Shown here in pieces: positions 46,510 through 58,800 of a stretch of 64,000 nucleotides of DNA. Source of the DNA: Diatrype stigma (lineage: Eukaryota; Ascomycota; Sordariomycetes; Xylariales; Diatrypaceae); the NCBI GenBank assembly GCA_022225965.2, contig JAKJXP020000039.1, positions 124,001 through 188,000 on the forward strand, written 5' to 3'. A program made the position numbers and the translations under genes. The notes below the pieces were generated by a model. That model was not told the origin of the DNA. It saw only the letters and a list, made by a program, of their open reading frames with translations, and searched no databases. The stretch's first letter is position 1, and the number at the start of each line of letters is the position of its first letter.

Positions 46510-48761
46510 TGCGAAGGAGAACAGAGACAACCGAAGCTATAAGGTCTTCCTTTGACAGTAACGAACTCGACCTTGACTCAGTACTGGAAGGAGGGCACGT
46601 CTGCGAGAGAGTATACAACGGCAGAATCTAACCAAACGACAGGTAGCCGAGAACCGAAGAGAAATGCGAAAAAGGCGCCCGCCTGGGGTCGACGACCCCC
46701 TTATGGGGTAATAGAGGCATGTCGGCTAAGATGACAACCCCGACGGACGGTATCCTCTCCATTAGCGATCGTAAGGCGCACTTTCTTCTGAAGCCTCTTA
46801 GATCTGGTCCCTGTCTAGCCCGCCGGCCAGGCTCTGATGCGCCTTGAGCTATTCCCATTCAGCGATTATATGTGCTAGGGAGAAATTGGTGTCCCAGCGC
46901 GAGTTGAGATAGCCAATGGAGACGCGGGGATGTTTGGTGTGGCGTCTGGAGCTGAACGACGTGGTGGACACGCCAAGGGGCTATCGCATATACTAACACT
47001 TCACGACCTCATCGCTTCGGAACCTAGCCCTAGAAGGACAGGACGTGTACATCATGCATAGAATAAAAACCTAATCTCTGAATAGTAGCAAGTTCAAACC
47101 GTATATACGCATATACACCTTCAGTGTTTGTAGTTGCATTTGCCGTTTTCCTATTCTTGCAAGACTTTGCTTGAGTGTGCTCCTGATAGAAAGAAGTGTG
47201 ACTGTGATTGTAGTACATGTCTGTTAGATGGGCTGAAAAGAAAGCAATGCCGTTACGGATATTGGCTATCAGCCTCAAGAGTGGTCGTTTTTCGTATGCC
47301 GAGTATCTAGGCGTACCTACCGATGTGAAGTTCTAGATTGGGGGTAGCTAAGAGCCGCCCACACACCATAACGCCACGCCTTACACTCATATGGGATATG
47401 GATGCACCCATAAGTATAAACAGTCTAGCCTTCGATACCGGTCGTAAACCAGCCCAGATATTCATCTCGAGAGGATCCGTGCTTTCAGCAGGCTACCTCA
47501 TGCCGCAGGTAGCTTGCATGCATATCTCTGTTCCAATGTGTCGATATCTTCGACAGCCTTCGGTCAAGACGATGGTCGAGATGGGACAGCGTGCCATTCA
47601 TCAGTCAGCCCCATTCAGCTGATAACAACCAAACGAAGTATTGCTCTTCCAGGAAAGTCACCGAGAGGATCAACACCACGTGTTTGGCCGCGTTTCTTTC
47701 CCTCAACGGCCTTCCCGATCTGCAGTCGCATGCATCGTAGCTAGAACAAGGCAAGCTCTCTTGGCCTTCCGAAAGCCAAAGCTGATCAGGTGCTATGTGA
47801 GGTCTGGTAACTCTATGTGAGGTTAGCACCCGGTCATGGTTCCTCCGTGCTTATTCACAAGCGACAGCCCTAGCAGCAAGTTAGCAGCAAGTTAGGAGAG
47901 AGATGCAACACCACCTATCCACACCCTTTTCCCTTTGATAGATATGACAGATATCGTAGTAAAACCTGGAGAGATTGGGGGGAACCGGAGTGGAGATTGG
48001 CCGTCTAACACCCGGATCGGAATTAATAAGCGATTTTTCACCCGTCTTGCCCCTATAGTACATGGGACAGTGGGACTAGGTACTTCGTACACCACTCACT
48101 AAGGTATAATGGTAAGAGCGGGTCAGCCGCATCGCATTGGCAGGGGTTTGAGCACCATTGACCAATGGCAACCAGGCTGCCCAAGCACCCAAGCCCAACC
48201 AAAAGAGCCGAAAAGATCTCCAGGCGGCTTTTATTCCGCTGTTCACTCGTTCGTCAACGCTAGTCATCGCGTATTGGCCCCAAACCGTTCCGTCTTTGGT
48301 GCAACCACGAACGACTGCAACTGCATTCAACACCAGAACCTCAGGATAGGCCCCAGGATAGGCCCGCCATTGCCAGCAAACAACATTCACTCGGCCTGAC
48401 CGAACTCAGCCACTACCCAGTTACCAATTACCAGCCACCAGCCACCAGCCAGCCAGTCTTGTACTGATTACTGGTTACTACTACATCAACCTCGGGGCCC
48501 GGCGATCCCTACCTGCGTACTACTAGTTAATCTTATTATCGACGTTGTCATAAGGATTCTTACGCAGTTCTTTATATGCGAGGAATCTCAGCGGTACGCG
48601 TGGCGCGTAAGGGCACGGGACCCTCCGGCGGCCGACGGTGACGTTGGCAGTGACGGGAACGGGAACGGGAACGGCGACGGCAATCGCGCTTCAAATGTAG
48701 AAAAAAACAAACGAAAAGCCGGCCGATAAAATCAATCCTCCGATCTGACATCAACCGCCAA
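46510..48761. other. Long intergenic region, no gene seen
   Basis: 2.25 kb between divergent genes. GGGAACGGGAACGG words near 48655-48675 lie just upstream of rad57. Frames of up to about 100 codons lack domain features. Confidence 0.55.
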
Positions 48762-50714
48762 ATGACAGACCTCTCGCGCATCCTGCCCGACTTCCCCATC
48801 GGCCAGTATGCGCGGCTGCTCCCGGCCATCGAGCGGCAGCAGCTGACGACGGCGGACCTGCTGACGCTCGAGGTAACCGACATCGGCAAGCGGACCCAGC
48901 TGCCGCTGCTCGACGTCAAGCGCTTCTGCGGCGCCGTGCTCGAGGCCCTGCACGTCGACCTGGGCGTCTCGGATAAGCATCAGCAGCAGCAGCAGCTGAA
49001 ACAACGACAACCGCAGCAGTCGAACGATGTATCCGAAGGCGACGCAGAGGTGGCAGCAGGGAATCAGAACAGCAAGAGCAGGGAGAATGATGAGAATAAG
49101 AGCGCTCGGCCACCACCACCCCCACCCCCACCATCGCAGCTGAGGCACACGCTCCCGGAGCTCGCGGCGCAATGGCGCACGATCAGCACCCTGGACGCGT
49201 CGCTGGACCGGGCGCTGGGCGGCGGGATCCCGACGGGCCGCGTGACGGAGATCACGGGGGAGAGCGGGGCGGGGAAGACGCAGCTGCTGCTCACGCTGCT
49301 GCTGGCGGTGCAGCTGCCGCCGGAGCGCGGCGGGCTCGGCTGCCCCGCCCTGTACGTGTCGACCGAGGCGCCGCTGTCGACGGTGCGCCTGGCACAGATC
49401 CTGCGGAACCACCCGCGGCTCCGGGATCTAGGTCCGGATGCTGAAGTGGGAGACGGCGAGGGAGAGGGAGAGGGGGGTAAGAAGAAGAAAGAGGGGATGA
49501 TCCGGAAGCCCTCCCTCGACCACATCATAAGCACCGTCGTCCCCGACCTCGAGTCCCAGGACCACATCCTCTCCTTCCAGGTGCCCGTCGAGGTGGCGCG
49601 GCGCGGCGTCGGGCTCCTGGTGCTCGACAGCGTCGCGGCCAACTACCGGGCCGAGTTCGAGCGCACCGGCAGCGGCAGCGGCGGCGGCGGCAAGGGGGGC
49701 CTCGCGGCGCGCAGCAACGAGCTCGTCCGTCTGGGCCGGCTCCTGCACGACCTGGCGCGGCAGCACGACCTCGCGGTCGTAGTGTCGAACCAGGTCGCCG
49801 ACCGCTTCCCCTCCGCCCCTGTGCCCTCGTCGGCGATTGCGACGCCGGCGGCGCCTCCTAAGAGCAGTTTGCCGCCGCCGACAGCTACGACGACGACGAT
49901 GCAGCAGCGACTGCGGCACCGCAACACGGCAGGTCTAGACCAGTCCCAGGAAAGCCCCCTAGCGTCACGGAGCCGCGGTCGGCCTCCAGCCGCCGCTGCT
50001 TCCGCGATGGGCAACGCCGAACCCACGAGCAGCATCCCCTCCTCCCTCCCGTCGATGACAGGCGCACTGGACGTACCAGACATACCAGACTTGCCAGAAG
50101 AAGAGGAAGAAGAAGCCATGATGGCCGCGGCCGTCGCCGTGCGCTCCAGCATGCCAGAGCCCGCGCCCGAGGGCTTCCACGACCGCCACCACCACCCGTC
50201 GTCGTCGACGGCCGCCCCGCCGCCGGCCCTCCTGCTGGACCACCAGCAGCGCTGGTTCACGGGGTGGGGGGACGAGCCGTATCCGTACCAGGGAGGCGCC
50301 GGCGGTAGTAGCGACGGGTCGCTGAAGACGCCGAGCCTCGGCCTCGTCTGGTCGGCGCAGGTCGCGGCGCGCATCGCGCTGCTGAAGAGGCCGGCGTACC
50401 ACTATCCGAAGGAAGTCGTCGTCGCCGCCGGTGGTGGTGCCAGTAGTGCCGAGTATGACGAATACGATGACATTGGAGCGGGGGCGGGGGCGGGGGCGAC
50501 AACGCCGACGTTGAGGTCCTGGCGGCGGTGGATGAAGGTCGTGTTCGCGCCGCATGTGCCGCCTTCTGCTTCTTTTGCTTCGTCCTCATCCTCCTCCGGG
50601 GGGCGGGATGGGAATGGTAGCGGTGGTAGTGGCGGCGAAATTGGGCCCGTTGAGTTCGAGATCACGATGGGTGGTATCAGGGCCGTGGAGAGGAAGGGGA
50701 AGAGGAAAAGATAA
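48762..50714 (+). CDS. rad57: Rad57-like RecA-family recombination protein
   Basis: Rad51 paralogue that, with Rad55 in yeast, stabilises Rad51 filaments in homologous recombination. Single exon, 650 aa. The N-terminus (LSRILPDFPIGQYARLLPAIE ...LLTLEVTDIGKRTQLPLLDVKRF) is the helical domain, followed by a Gln- and Pro-rich linker (about 75-125). ATPase core: LDRALGGGIPTGRVTEITGE with Walker A GESGAGKT (166-173), STEAPLSTVRLAQI, Walker B GLLVLDSVAANYRAEFE (about 283-299) and VVSNQVADRF. The end, FEITMGGIRAVE, is expected. Yeast Rad57 is about 460 aa; the extra length comes from low-complexity insertions at about 225-245 and a large Ser/Pro/Glu/His-rich block at about 350-500 before GLVWSAQVAARIALLKR. 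Confidence 0.92.
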   Translation: MTDLSRILPDFPIGQYARLLPAIERQQLTTADLLTLEVTDIGKRTQLPLLDVKRFCGAVLEALHVDLGVSDKHQQQQQLKQRQPQQSNDVSEGDAEVAAGNQNSKSRENDENKSARPPPPPPPPSQLRHTLPELAAQWRTISTLDASLDRALGGGIPTGRVTEITGESGAGKTQLLLTLLLAVQLPPERGGLGCPALYVSTEAPLSTVRLAQILRNHPRLRDLGPDAEVGDGEGEGEGGKKKKEGMIRKPSLDHIISTVVPDLESQDHILSFQVPVEVARRGVGLLVLDSVAANYRAEFERTGSGSGGGGKGGLAARSNELVRLGRLLHDLARQHDLAVVVSNQVADRFPSAPVPSSAIATPAAPPKSSLPPPTATTTTMQQRLRHRNTAGLDQSQESPLASRSRGRPPAAAASAMGNAEPTSSIPSSLPSMTGALDVPDIPDLPEEEEEEAMMAAAVAVRSSMPEPAPEGFHDRHHHPSSSTAAPPPALLLDHQQRWFTGWGDEPYPYQGGAGGSSDGSLKTPSLGLVWSAQVAARIALLKRPAYHYPKEVVVAAGGGASSAEYDEYDDIGAGAGAGATTPTLRSWRRWMKVVFAPHVPPSASFASSSSSSGGRDGNGSGGSGGEIGPVEFEITMGGIRAVERKGKRKR

Positions 50715-51274
50715 AGGTGGGGGTAAGGGTAAGGGTAAGGGAAAGGGGGTGGAAGAAAATCGTTGATCATAAAAGAAGGGGAAAGCTTTAGACGATGGAC
50801 CTTGTTTTAAGATAACTACATTTATGGATACCCCAATTACACGTTCCGAAGACAAGAATAAAATGCAAAGGGAGATTGGCGAGTGCGATGCAACGCATCA
50901 TGTAGAATCAATAAAGACATCACATAGGTGTTTGTCAGCACGGTAGCCGGCTTATCATCAAATTAACTGGATTCATACAAGATGTAATCTGCCCACCCAT
51001 TACGCCTGTGTTCGTTCCCTCATGCAATGCGTTTTATCTTTCGTCTGTTTCTTCCCCAGCCGGTCATTGCAATGCTTTAGAACGGAAAAAGGACAATAAA
51101 CAATACGCCGCGCCCTATGCTATAGTGACATCTCTCCAAACAGTGCATACATCCGTACAAGCATACATGCATGCGCCCTTATCCTTGGCCTTGCTCCCTC
51201 TCCCTCTACCGCTCTTCCCTCTCCATCTTCTCCTTCTCGTACACCTCGGCAGACTTCGGTCCCTTCCCGGGCAA
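50715..51274. other. Intergenic region between convergent genes
   Basis: 560 bp holding the 3' UTRs of rad57 and rpc2; GGGTAAG/GGGAAGG purine-rich words lie just after rad57. Nothing else seen. Confidence 0.6.
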
Positions 51275-54200
51275 CTAGCGCGGGTGGGGGAACTCGTCCT
51301 CGAGTTGGAGGCGGACGCCGACGTTCATGCTGATGAGCTCCTGGACGAGCAGCTTGGCGGCGTAGGGCATGGTCATCTTGGCGACCTCGCGGGTGGAGCG
51401 GCAGGTGCCGCAGTAGCCCTTGTAGCCGAACAGGCCGCAGCGCTGGCAGATGTCGAGCTCGGTGCCGTCCGAGCTAACCATGAGCCGCTCGAGCAGCAGC
51501 TGCGAGGCACCGTAGGCGATCAAGCAGTCGCGCTCCATCTCGCCGAGGCGGAGACCGCCGTCGCGCGACCGACCCTCGGTCGGCTGCCGCGTGAGGATTG
51601 CCCGGGGCCCGCGTGCCCGCGAGTGCATCTTGTCCTGCACCATGTGCTTCAGCCGCTGGTAGTAGATTGGGCCGTTGAAGATGTACGCTTGCAGCGGCTC
51701 GCCCGTGATGCCCGACGTGAAGTAGTCCTTGCCTTCCCAGGAGAATCCCTTGTCCACCAATTCCGCGGCCATGGACTCGAGAGGATGCGAGCGGAAGGCA
51801 TCACCGTACCCGTAGTCCTTGCGACCCTGGATCACGGAAGCCTTGCCGGTCAAGCACTCGAGAAGCTTGCCCACGGTCATACGAGAGGGGAAACCGTGGG
51901 GGTTCATGATGATATCGGGAACGATGCCTTGGTCAGAGAAAGGCATGTCTTCCTGGTCGACTATGATACCGACCACACCCTTTTGGCCGTGACGGGAGGA
52001 GAATTTGTCACCAAGTTCAGGGCGTCTAGTCTGTCGCGTCTGGATCTTGATGAGCTGTGTCTCTCTTTCTGTCTGGGTAGTCATGACCTTGTCGATGTAG
52101 GCAAAATCGGACAATCGGTATGTGAGTGGCGTTTCTCGGTACTCATCTGATTTGCGGGCAAACCCTAATGCTGGACTTATGTCCACAGGGCTTTCCTTCT
52201 TCAGAAGGACATCGCCGTTCTTCACACGAAATCCCACATCTGCAAGGCCATCCTCGCCAATGGCGATGTTTTTCGGTTGAGCGTCCTTATCCCCTATACG
52301 TTCACGACTGCCGTTAGGGTACCGCTGCAGTTCAGTAGTATATTTTCGGAATACTTGACATCTTCCGAAACCCCTGTCGATAGATGCCTTGTTAAGCACC
52401 AGGGCATCTTCAATATCATATCCAGAGTACGACATGACGACGACGGTAGCGTTTTGTCCTGCGGGCAGCTTATCGTAGTGGATGAGCTCAATGGTCTTGG
52501 TTCTGACCATAGGACGTTGGGGATACACCAGAGTGTAAAGGAGAGTGTCGATACGGTTAAACTGGTTATAGGCAATGGCTCCGATTGCTTGTTTACCCAT
52601 AGCACATTGGTATGTATTTCTCGGTGACTGGTTATGGTGAGGGAAAGGAATCAGTCCGGCGACGGCCCCTAGAATGGTGAAGGGTTCAATCTCCAGATGG
52701 GTAGTAGCTTTTGTGATATCCTTCTCGTAAAGAGCGACCAAAGCATCGTTCTCTTCGTTGACATCAAGATACTCAACAATACCCTGGGTGAGGAAGTCGT
52801 CGAATGTAGCTTTTCCCGCCTGTAATAATCTGAGATGATTCTCCTTGATTTTCGCTTCTCCGTTCTTGACAATTATGTATGGACGGCAGATGCGTCCTTC
52901 GTCCGTTGCAATATGCACTGCCGACAGCTGCGTATTGACGTTGATGCTCACATAGGGGGAGATCCAACCACGACGCCTCATCGTTCTGAATTTTCCGGCA
53001 AACCGCTTAGGAAACCGGGTTAACGCGAACGGTGTGCCGTTGATGTATATGACGTATGTTCCGGGTCGATGCATTTCAGAGCCACTGAAACTACGCAGAG
53101 GTTCAACGCCAGAATCGAGTGTGAAAGCCCATCTTTTGACAGGCTCTTCGTCGAAGTTCGTCGTGATATGTGTCATGAGCGCCAGGTTCTTGACTAAACC
53201 ACAAGCTTCACCTTCAGGAGTATCGGATGGACAGAGCATACCCCACTGCGATGGCTGCAAAGCACGAGGTCCACTCACTTTCCGCGTCTTCTCGAACTGA
53301 CTGCTTATGCGGGTCATCATTCCGAGGGCGCTGATATAACTAAGTCGACTAAGGACATGCGTCACACCCGCTCTCTCCATCTTGAAACGCTTGACGCTCC
53401 AGTTTCCCGTTTGGATCGCACGGTTCATCCCTTCGGTAATGTGCTTCCCTTGAGTGCCAACTTGAATCAAGGGGTCAAAGGCAATAGCTCTGTTTTGCTT
53501 CTTCAAGTTATTCTCAATGTTAAATTTGAGATCAACCAGAAACTTCTTAAACAAATCTTCGAACAGAAGAGACAGAAGTTGTCCTGCTAATTCCAAACGT
53601 TTGTTGCCCACGAAATCCCGATCGTCCACCAACTTCGGATTGTAGTGGGCCATGAGCACCCGGCGAACCATGAGAGCTACATAAACAGCTTTTGGGTGGA
53701 AATCGAGGCCTTCGACTGGTATGTGTGCGATGATAATATTGGCAAGGGCGTCAAGTCCTTCTTCCACATTGCTCCGGCGCGGTTGAGGCGCACCTCCTCC
53801 GGGTTTCGGGGCTCTGCCTCCCATTTTGACCCTTGCTCCAATATACTCAAGTGCCTGCTGTTGAGTGAAGACGCCAGCCTTAACAGCTTCGTCGAAATTA
53901 ATCACGAAGTCGTCCTGAAATCTTCCATCTGAACCGGCAACGAGAGTAATGATCTCATAATCTGATAGTCCACCAAGAGCTTTGAGAACAATTATAATGG
54001 GTACCGGCTCGGTCAGAACGTTGTGTTGTAAATTGATGCGATCCTTCTTCAGCAGGACGTATGTCTTGGATTTTCTCTCGTGTGTGGAACTGGTGACGGA
54101 TGCTGAGATGATGTTGTTCTTCTCGTCTGCCTCAACAATGACTCGGTTCTTGCTCAACTGCTCCTGGACAAGAATGACCTTCTCGGTTCCATTGATGATG

Positions 54201-54962
54201 AAGTAGCCGCCAGGGTCGAGGGGACACTCGTTCATCAGCTCCATCTGGGCATTATTTGCGCCGTATAGTCGGCACTTGTTGCTTCGAAGCATAACGGGCA
54301 TCCGGGCAAGCTCGACATTTCTTCTGATAATTCTCTGTCGCTCTCTCGTATAAGCTATATCGACAAGGATCTTGGCGGAGTATGCCATATCGCGCAGGCG
54401 GCATTCCATGGGAGTAATATCATTGGCAACACGACCCTGGCCTGTATCAGGCCGATCTGGGAGTGCAACCCTGATGTCGGTGAATTCGATCCAGAAACTG
54501 CTATCGACATCGCTTCTGACAATCCTGTTTGCCTTGATGATCTCCTTGATTTCATGGTCGACAAAGAAGTTGTATGAGTCGATATGTCTGTTAAGAGTTG
54601 TTAATTCTGGTCACAGTCGGTTTATGCCATAGTCGGGGGCTGGGATTCTTAGACACCCCTGACTGCAGTAGCAGGAGGCTGTTCAGGGTAGCTTACTGTT
54701 TCACGAGACCTGTGTGATGTCAGCATTCCAGTTCCACTTGCAAGTCTTGCAATCACAGGCGAAGTTTTCCGGAAATCGCGCATATTGCTTAGCGATAGCT
54801 AGATCATGATCACGATCACGATCACGGTCACGTACCTTTGACCTTCAAGAAGGCGGGGAGCAGCTGGTTCTTGTCTTCCACGGTAGAAATGGGATCGGTG
54901 AGCTTCTTGCCATTGTAGAAAGGCTCTAGGAGAGCCTCAAACCCGTCATCGATGTGCGGCAT
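51275..54962 (-). CDS. rpc2: RNA polymerase III second-largest subunit (Rpc2/Rpc128)
   Basis: Catalytic core subunit of RNA polymerase III, which makes tRNA and 5S rRNA. Exons 54836-54962, 54697-54709 and 51275-54587 give 1150 aa, almost the length of yeast Ret1. Exon 2 is only 13 nt but is needed to join KVKG to LVKQHIDSYNFFVD. Visible: PLDPGGYFIINGTEKVILVQEQLSKNR, GMLCPSDTPEGEACGLVKNLALM, active-site region YSGYDIEDALVLNK, GDKFSSRHGQKGVVG, RDGGLRLGEMERDCLIAYGAS, the zinc ribbon CQRC-x8-CGTC (1094-1109), and the end NVGVRLQLEDEFPHPR. PAYAAKLLVQEL-type and TQQQALEYIG features separate it from Rpb2 and Rpa2. Intron 1 contains a GATCAC hexamer array (about 54806-54832). Confidence 0.97.
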
Positions 54963-55753
54963 CTTGGCAAAATTCAACAGCCAGCAACAACTTCATAATC
55001 GTTCCTGGATCGTGGAATGAATTGTTTGGTAGTCTGCTTGGGATGTTGACTGGCTCGATATCTACTTTGCAGTATGCATGCAGCAGCCTTGCGTTAGGAA
55101 CCTTGGAAGAAGTCGAGGACCCCACCAAAGTAAAAACTGCCCCAGGCGCCTGCCCGCCTGCCCGCCTGCCCTATCAAACTACAGTATCAAAGCTTGCCAA
55201 TTGATAAGTCACGATAAGCCTTTTAGGTGTCCCTCTTATCGAGGCTCAAGGTGGGGTGCCTGGGCTGCCTGGGTGCTTAGCTGAGCGCTCAGCGCCACCT
55301 GCCGCGTGCACTTGTTTCTGCTTCCGAAGGGAGCTTGGGCCACAGCCACCCGCCTTAATAGTACGCTGCAAGGATCCATCCATGAGAGCGATCTTTGGTT
55401 CTGGACCCCTCTTTGAGGCTAAATGGGATTCAGGTTTCATAGGTACCATTTGAAATGCCAAATGCAACAGATTTCCAACAGCATAAACGCTCTCTGTCTC
55501 TTCGGGTATGCTTCCCGCTAGGTAGAGCCTCATCAGATAACAGAACAGGCACTTAGGAGATAATGTCAACTCCGGGCTGTCAGCTTCATGTGCCCCCATG
55601 ACCCTATGACCTTCGATACCCACGATACCCACGATACCTACGATATGTGGCAAGCTTATGCATCCATTACGTAGCACCACCGTTACACAACTCTCGTACT
55701 TCAGTTCTGTCGCCTCAAAGACTTCCGAACCACGGATTCTACATTACTGCCCC

Positions 55754-55860
55754 TATGTAGGTAGATATGTAGGTAGATATGTAGGTAGATATGTAGGTAG
55801 ATATGTAGGTAGATATGTAGGTAGATATGTAGGTAGATATGTAGGTAGATATGTAGGTAG
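55754..55860 (+). repeat. 12-bp minisatellite (TATGTAGGTAGA)
   Basis: Nearly nine perfect head-to-tail copies over 107 bp. Because 12 is a multiple of three, it is open in several frames. Confidence 0.97.
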
Positions 55861-58800
55861 CTGCCCCCTTCAACCGGGTACTCTCCGCCGCAATCATGCC
55901 CATTCCGGCCAAAACTACCCCGCCATTCGATCAGATCCATTTGACACATGTGTGTAGGTACGCCACGCCAGTCTGGTTGTCTGTCTACATTGCCCGTCTT
56001 TCTTGCCCCATGGCAAGTTCTCTCGGAATCCTGGATAGCCCGAGGAGAACTCTGTCTGATGACAACATATGTCTTGATTACATCTTCATCTCATCACAGC
56101 GAATTGCAAGCCGGAGGACAGAGAGGGGTACATCTTAGGTCATGCCCAACGAACCTGTGCTTGTCATGAGGCTCACCGAATTCTACTTTCGTACTTGTGA
56201 TAGACCTCCCTGCTACGCCAAACAGAGCCTAGTCTACCTCCTATCTCACAACATTTACCCCTCCATCGACCTCGCAACCTGAGATGCTTCCAGGAAAACA
56301 ATGCTCCTGTACCCCTCCAAATCCATCCCCTCCCCTCCCCTCCCCGCCCCTTTCTGGCTCTGCATGCATGCAGCTTGCATTTCCTGCAGGAGAGAAGCGT
56401 CGGCTTATTGTGTTGGTTGCATTGCTTTGCTACCCAGGAATGCACGTACAGCCAGTCTTTCGTATTATACCTACCAATATATCCATTTATTCTTCTCCCC
56501 CCGTTCTGTAATTCGAGAACGAGAGCATCGCCTCCGACATCTGTCTTGCAGTAAGGCGTCATCACACGCAGGATATATGAGTTCGCCTGCGGATGGAAAC
56601 GTCTATTTGCGTGCTTGTACGGACTAGCCCTACATGATAGGGAGATGGGAGAGGGGTTGATTAGCATGTACCTCCAGTCGCGGTGGTGATAGTAGCCGGG
56701 GCACAGCCAGAAAAAGGATTGGGTTGTCATCTTTCTCATGCCACTCTGTGGCATGCATTTGATCGTCAAAGACCTACCCAATATGTTCATCGTCTAAATC
56801 CATCCATGCCAGTTCCAGACCTCGACATCTTGAAGATTATCCAGTCTAGACCTCCGTTTTTGCCGATTTCCATTTTCGATCCTCCCATATGTAAGTTGTA
56901 TAATCATTCCATCTTGGCCCAGTGCATAATAATATCTTGGAGTCCCAGAGTTCCCTAGCTCCCCGGTTGGATGCCTTCGATGCCGTCAACTTAAGTGTAA
57001 TGGGGTTGGGTTTTCCTCCATATTTCTAACAGACGATTTCGGGTCTAAGATGTTATGCAGCCGCTGGCCGACCCTCAGTTCTAGAGCGGCTTGGGGATCC
57101 TCAACGAGATGCGAGAGGTGATATCTTGTCTTGGCTTTTTGTAACCTGCCTATCTACATACATGTCCGACAACCTACGTAGTACATTCATCCCTGGGAGT
57201 CCCTCAAGGGCGTGAACACTCGATTTCGAGTGGACAAAAGTCGGTGTGTGGAACTTAGGTGGAGTTCCAGCATCCTATGTAAACGATAGCTGAGGATAAC
57301 TACTTACTACCGTGCCCAACCAGCCAGCCAGCTAGCCAAGGCAGAAAGGGCTGTAAAGGCCATCCTGTAGCGAAAGCTGCGAAGTTGGTCACTTTTCTTA
57401 CTAGTTCTACGCATGATACCATACGAATAACGTCGAAATATCGCCACTCCCTGTAAAACGGTACACTTTGGAGACCTCCACGATGTAATATTTGCTGCAG
57501 GTCAACGAATACGTGAAGTCGTGAGCTTTAGAGTTGACGATCTCTATACCATCCCAAGAAGTAGATCGCCCACTATCTCTGTCCACTCTCTCTTAGCACC
57601 GGTACCGAGAGGTGTTGCGTATCAGGACTATATGATATTGCCCATGAAGACTAAGTAGATAGATGTCTGCCAACTTGTCTGCGATACCAGCTTGACTAGG
57701 CTACATATGTAAGCAATGCTTGTGTCCATAGTCTATATCTGCAGGTTTCTGAACGGCAGAGAACATGGTTACTCATATATACACAGATGTCGTCTCATTG
57801 CTCTCCTACAAAGAGAAATTCCGTCAGGTCAGGTCAGGCCAGGTCCGGGGTTTGATGTTGAGTGGGATCCATCGCGTAGTCGTAACCGCGCTACGCATTA
57901 TCTATGTATATGTATCGGAATCCACCCAAGAAGGATCTACAAAGCCGGGCCGGAACCTTCTACACAAGTAGGTAGGAAGACCCTAGATGTTTCAACTTTC
58001 AACTACCCATTTGATAGACGTAGTGACATACTTCCATAGCATGCTAATCACATCGTCACAGTGGCTCTCCCAATATCAAACCCTAAGCGCCGCAACCATT
58101 CGCTGTGTGACGAGTTGAAGCTCCCTCTTTCATATCTTCCAACGACATATGTAAGCCATAGGTGAACCTACTTCTACACCGATAACCCCCCAGAGGGATG
58201 TGTCCGGTCCGGTATGGCAATGTCAGACATCTTGTCTCACAATCGATGCATGGCGCTTGACAATTCTTCTCGTGTACGTACTTATGCCGAACGAGTAGAG
58301 GCGCACGATCTACGTAGCAACTGGAGTCCAAAGGCAAGTAAGTATAAACAGTCAGTCTAACAATATGCATGTGGGCAGCGATATCATTGGCGGCATGGCC
58401 AAGTGCCATCTTAAGACGCCACCCAGATCGATATATCCCCAGCAGTTTCCGCTGTCTGGAGCCGCAGCCTATAGAATGCCCTCTTCCGCCAACTAACTTC
58501 CGAACGTGGACCAGGCATAGTATTTCGTCCAACCAGCGCCAGCGGATGTACGACTCCAGGTTGTGACACAGCTACGGCTCTGTGATGCGCTGTTGTGTCC
58601 CACACCGCGAACCAGAGAGGTAGGTACGCAAGAACCCCCGTTGCCTCGATATAGTAGGGAAGATAGTAAGTAACAGCATGGACTTGGCTATGTGACAACA
58701 CAGGGAATGCAGCAATCTGATGATATAGACTGTCGTCCGCCTGCCTGCTACATACGAAGTTGCCAGCTTACTGTAAAGCTTGCACCCTTTGGCTATGGTA

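Noticed and set aside
48098..48165. tRNA-like A-box word (GGTATAATGGTAAGAGC) followed by GGTTTGAGCACC
   Set aside because: No acceptor stem or T-arm pairing could be formed by eye; spacing of the boxes does not give a cloverleaf.
49428..50770. Several frames of 110-243 codons antisense to rad57
   Set aside because: All are rich in Arg, Pro and Ser from the GC-rich coding strand of rad57 and contain no domains.
55754..55860. Possible CRISPR array
   Set aside because: Copies are contiguous 12-mers without spacers, and the organism is a eukaryote; it is a minisatellite.
56173..56790. 205-codon minus-strand frame in the gene desert
   Set aside because: It has no domain, contains low-complexity Arg/Gly from a CCCCT-rich stretch, and shows no splice structure or promoter-like context.
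58083..58532. 149-codon minus-strand frame
   Set aside because: Overlaps other random frames, has no recognisable motif, and is in a region without coding composition.
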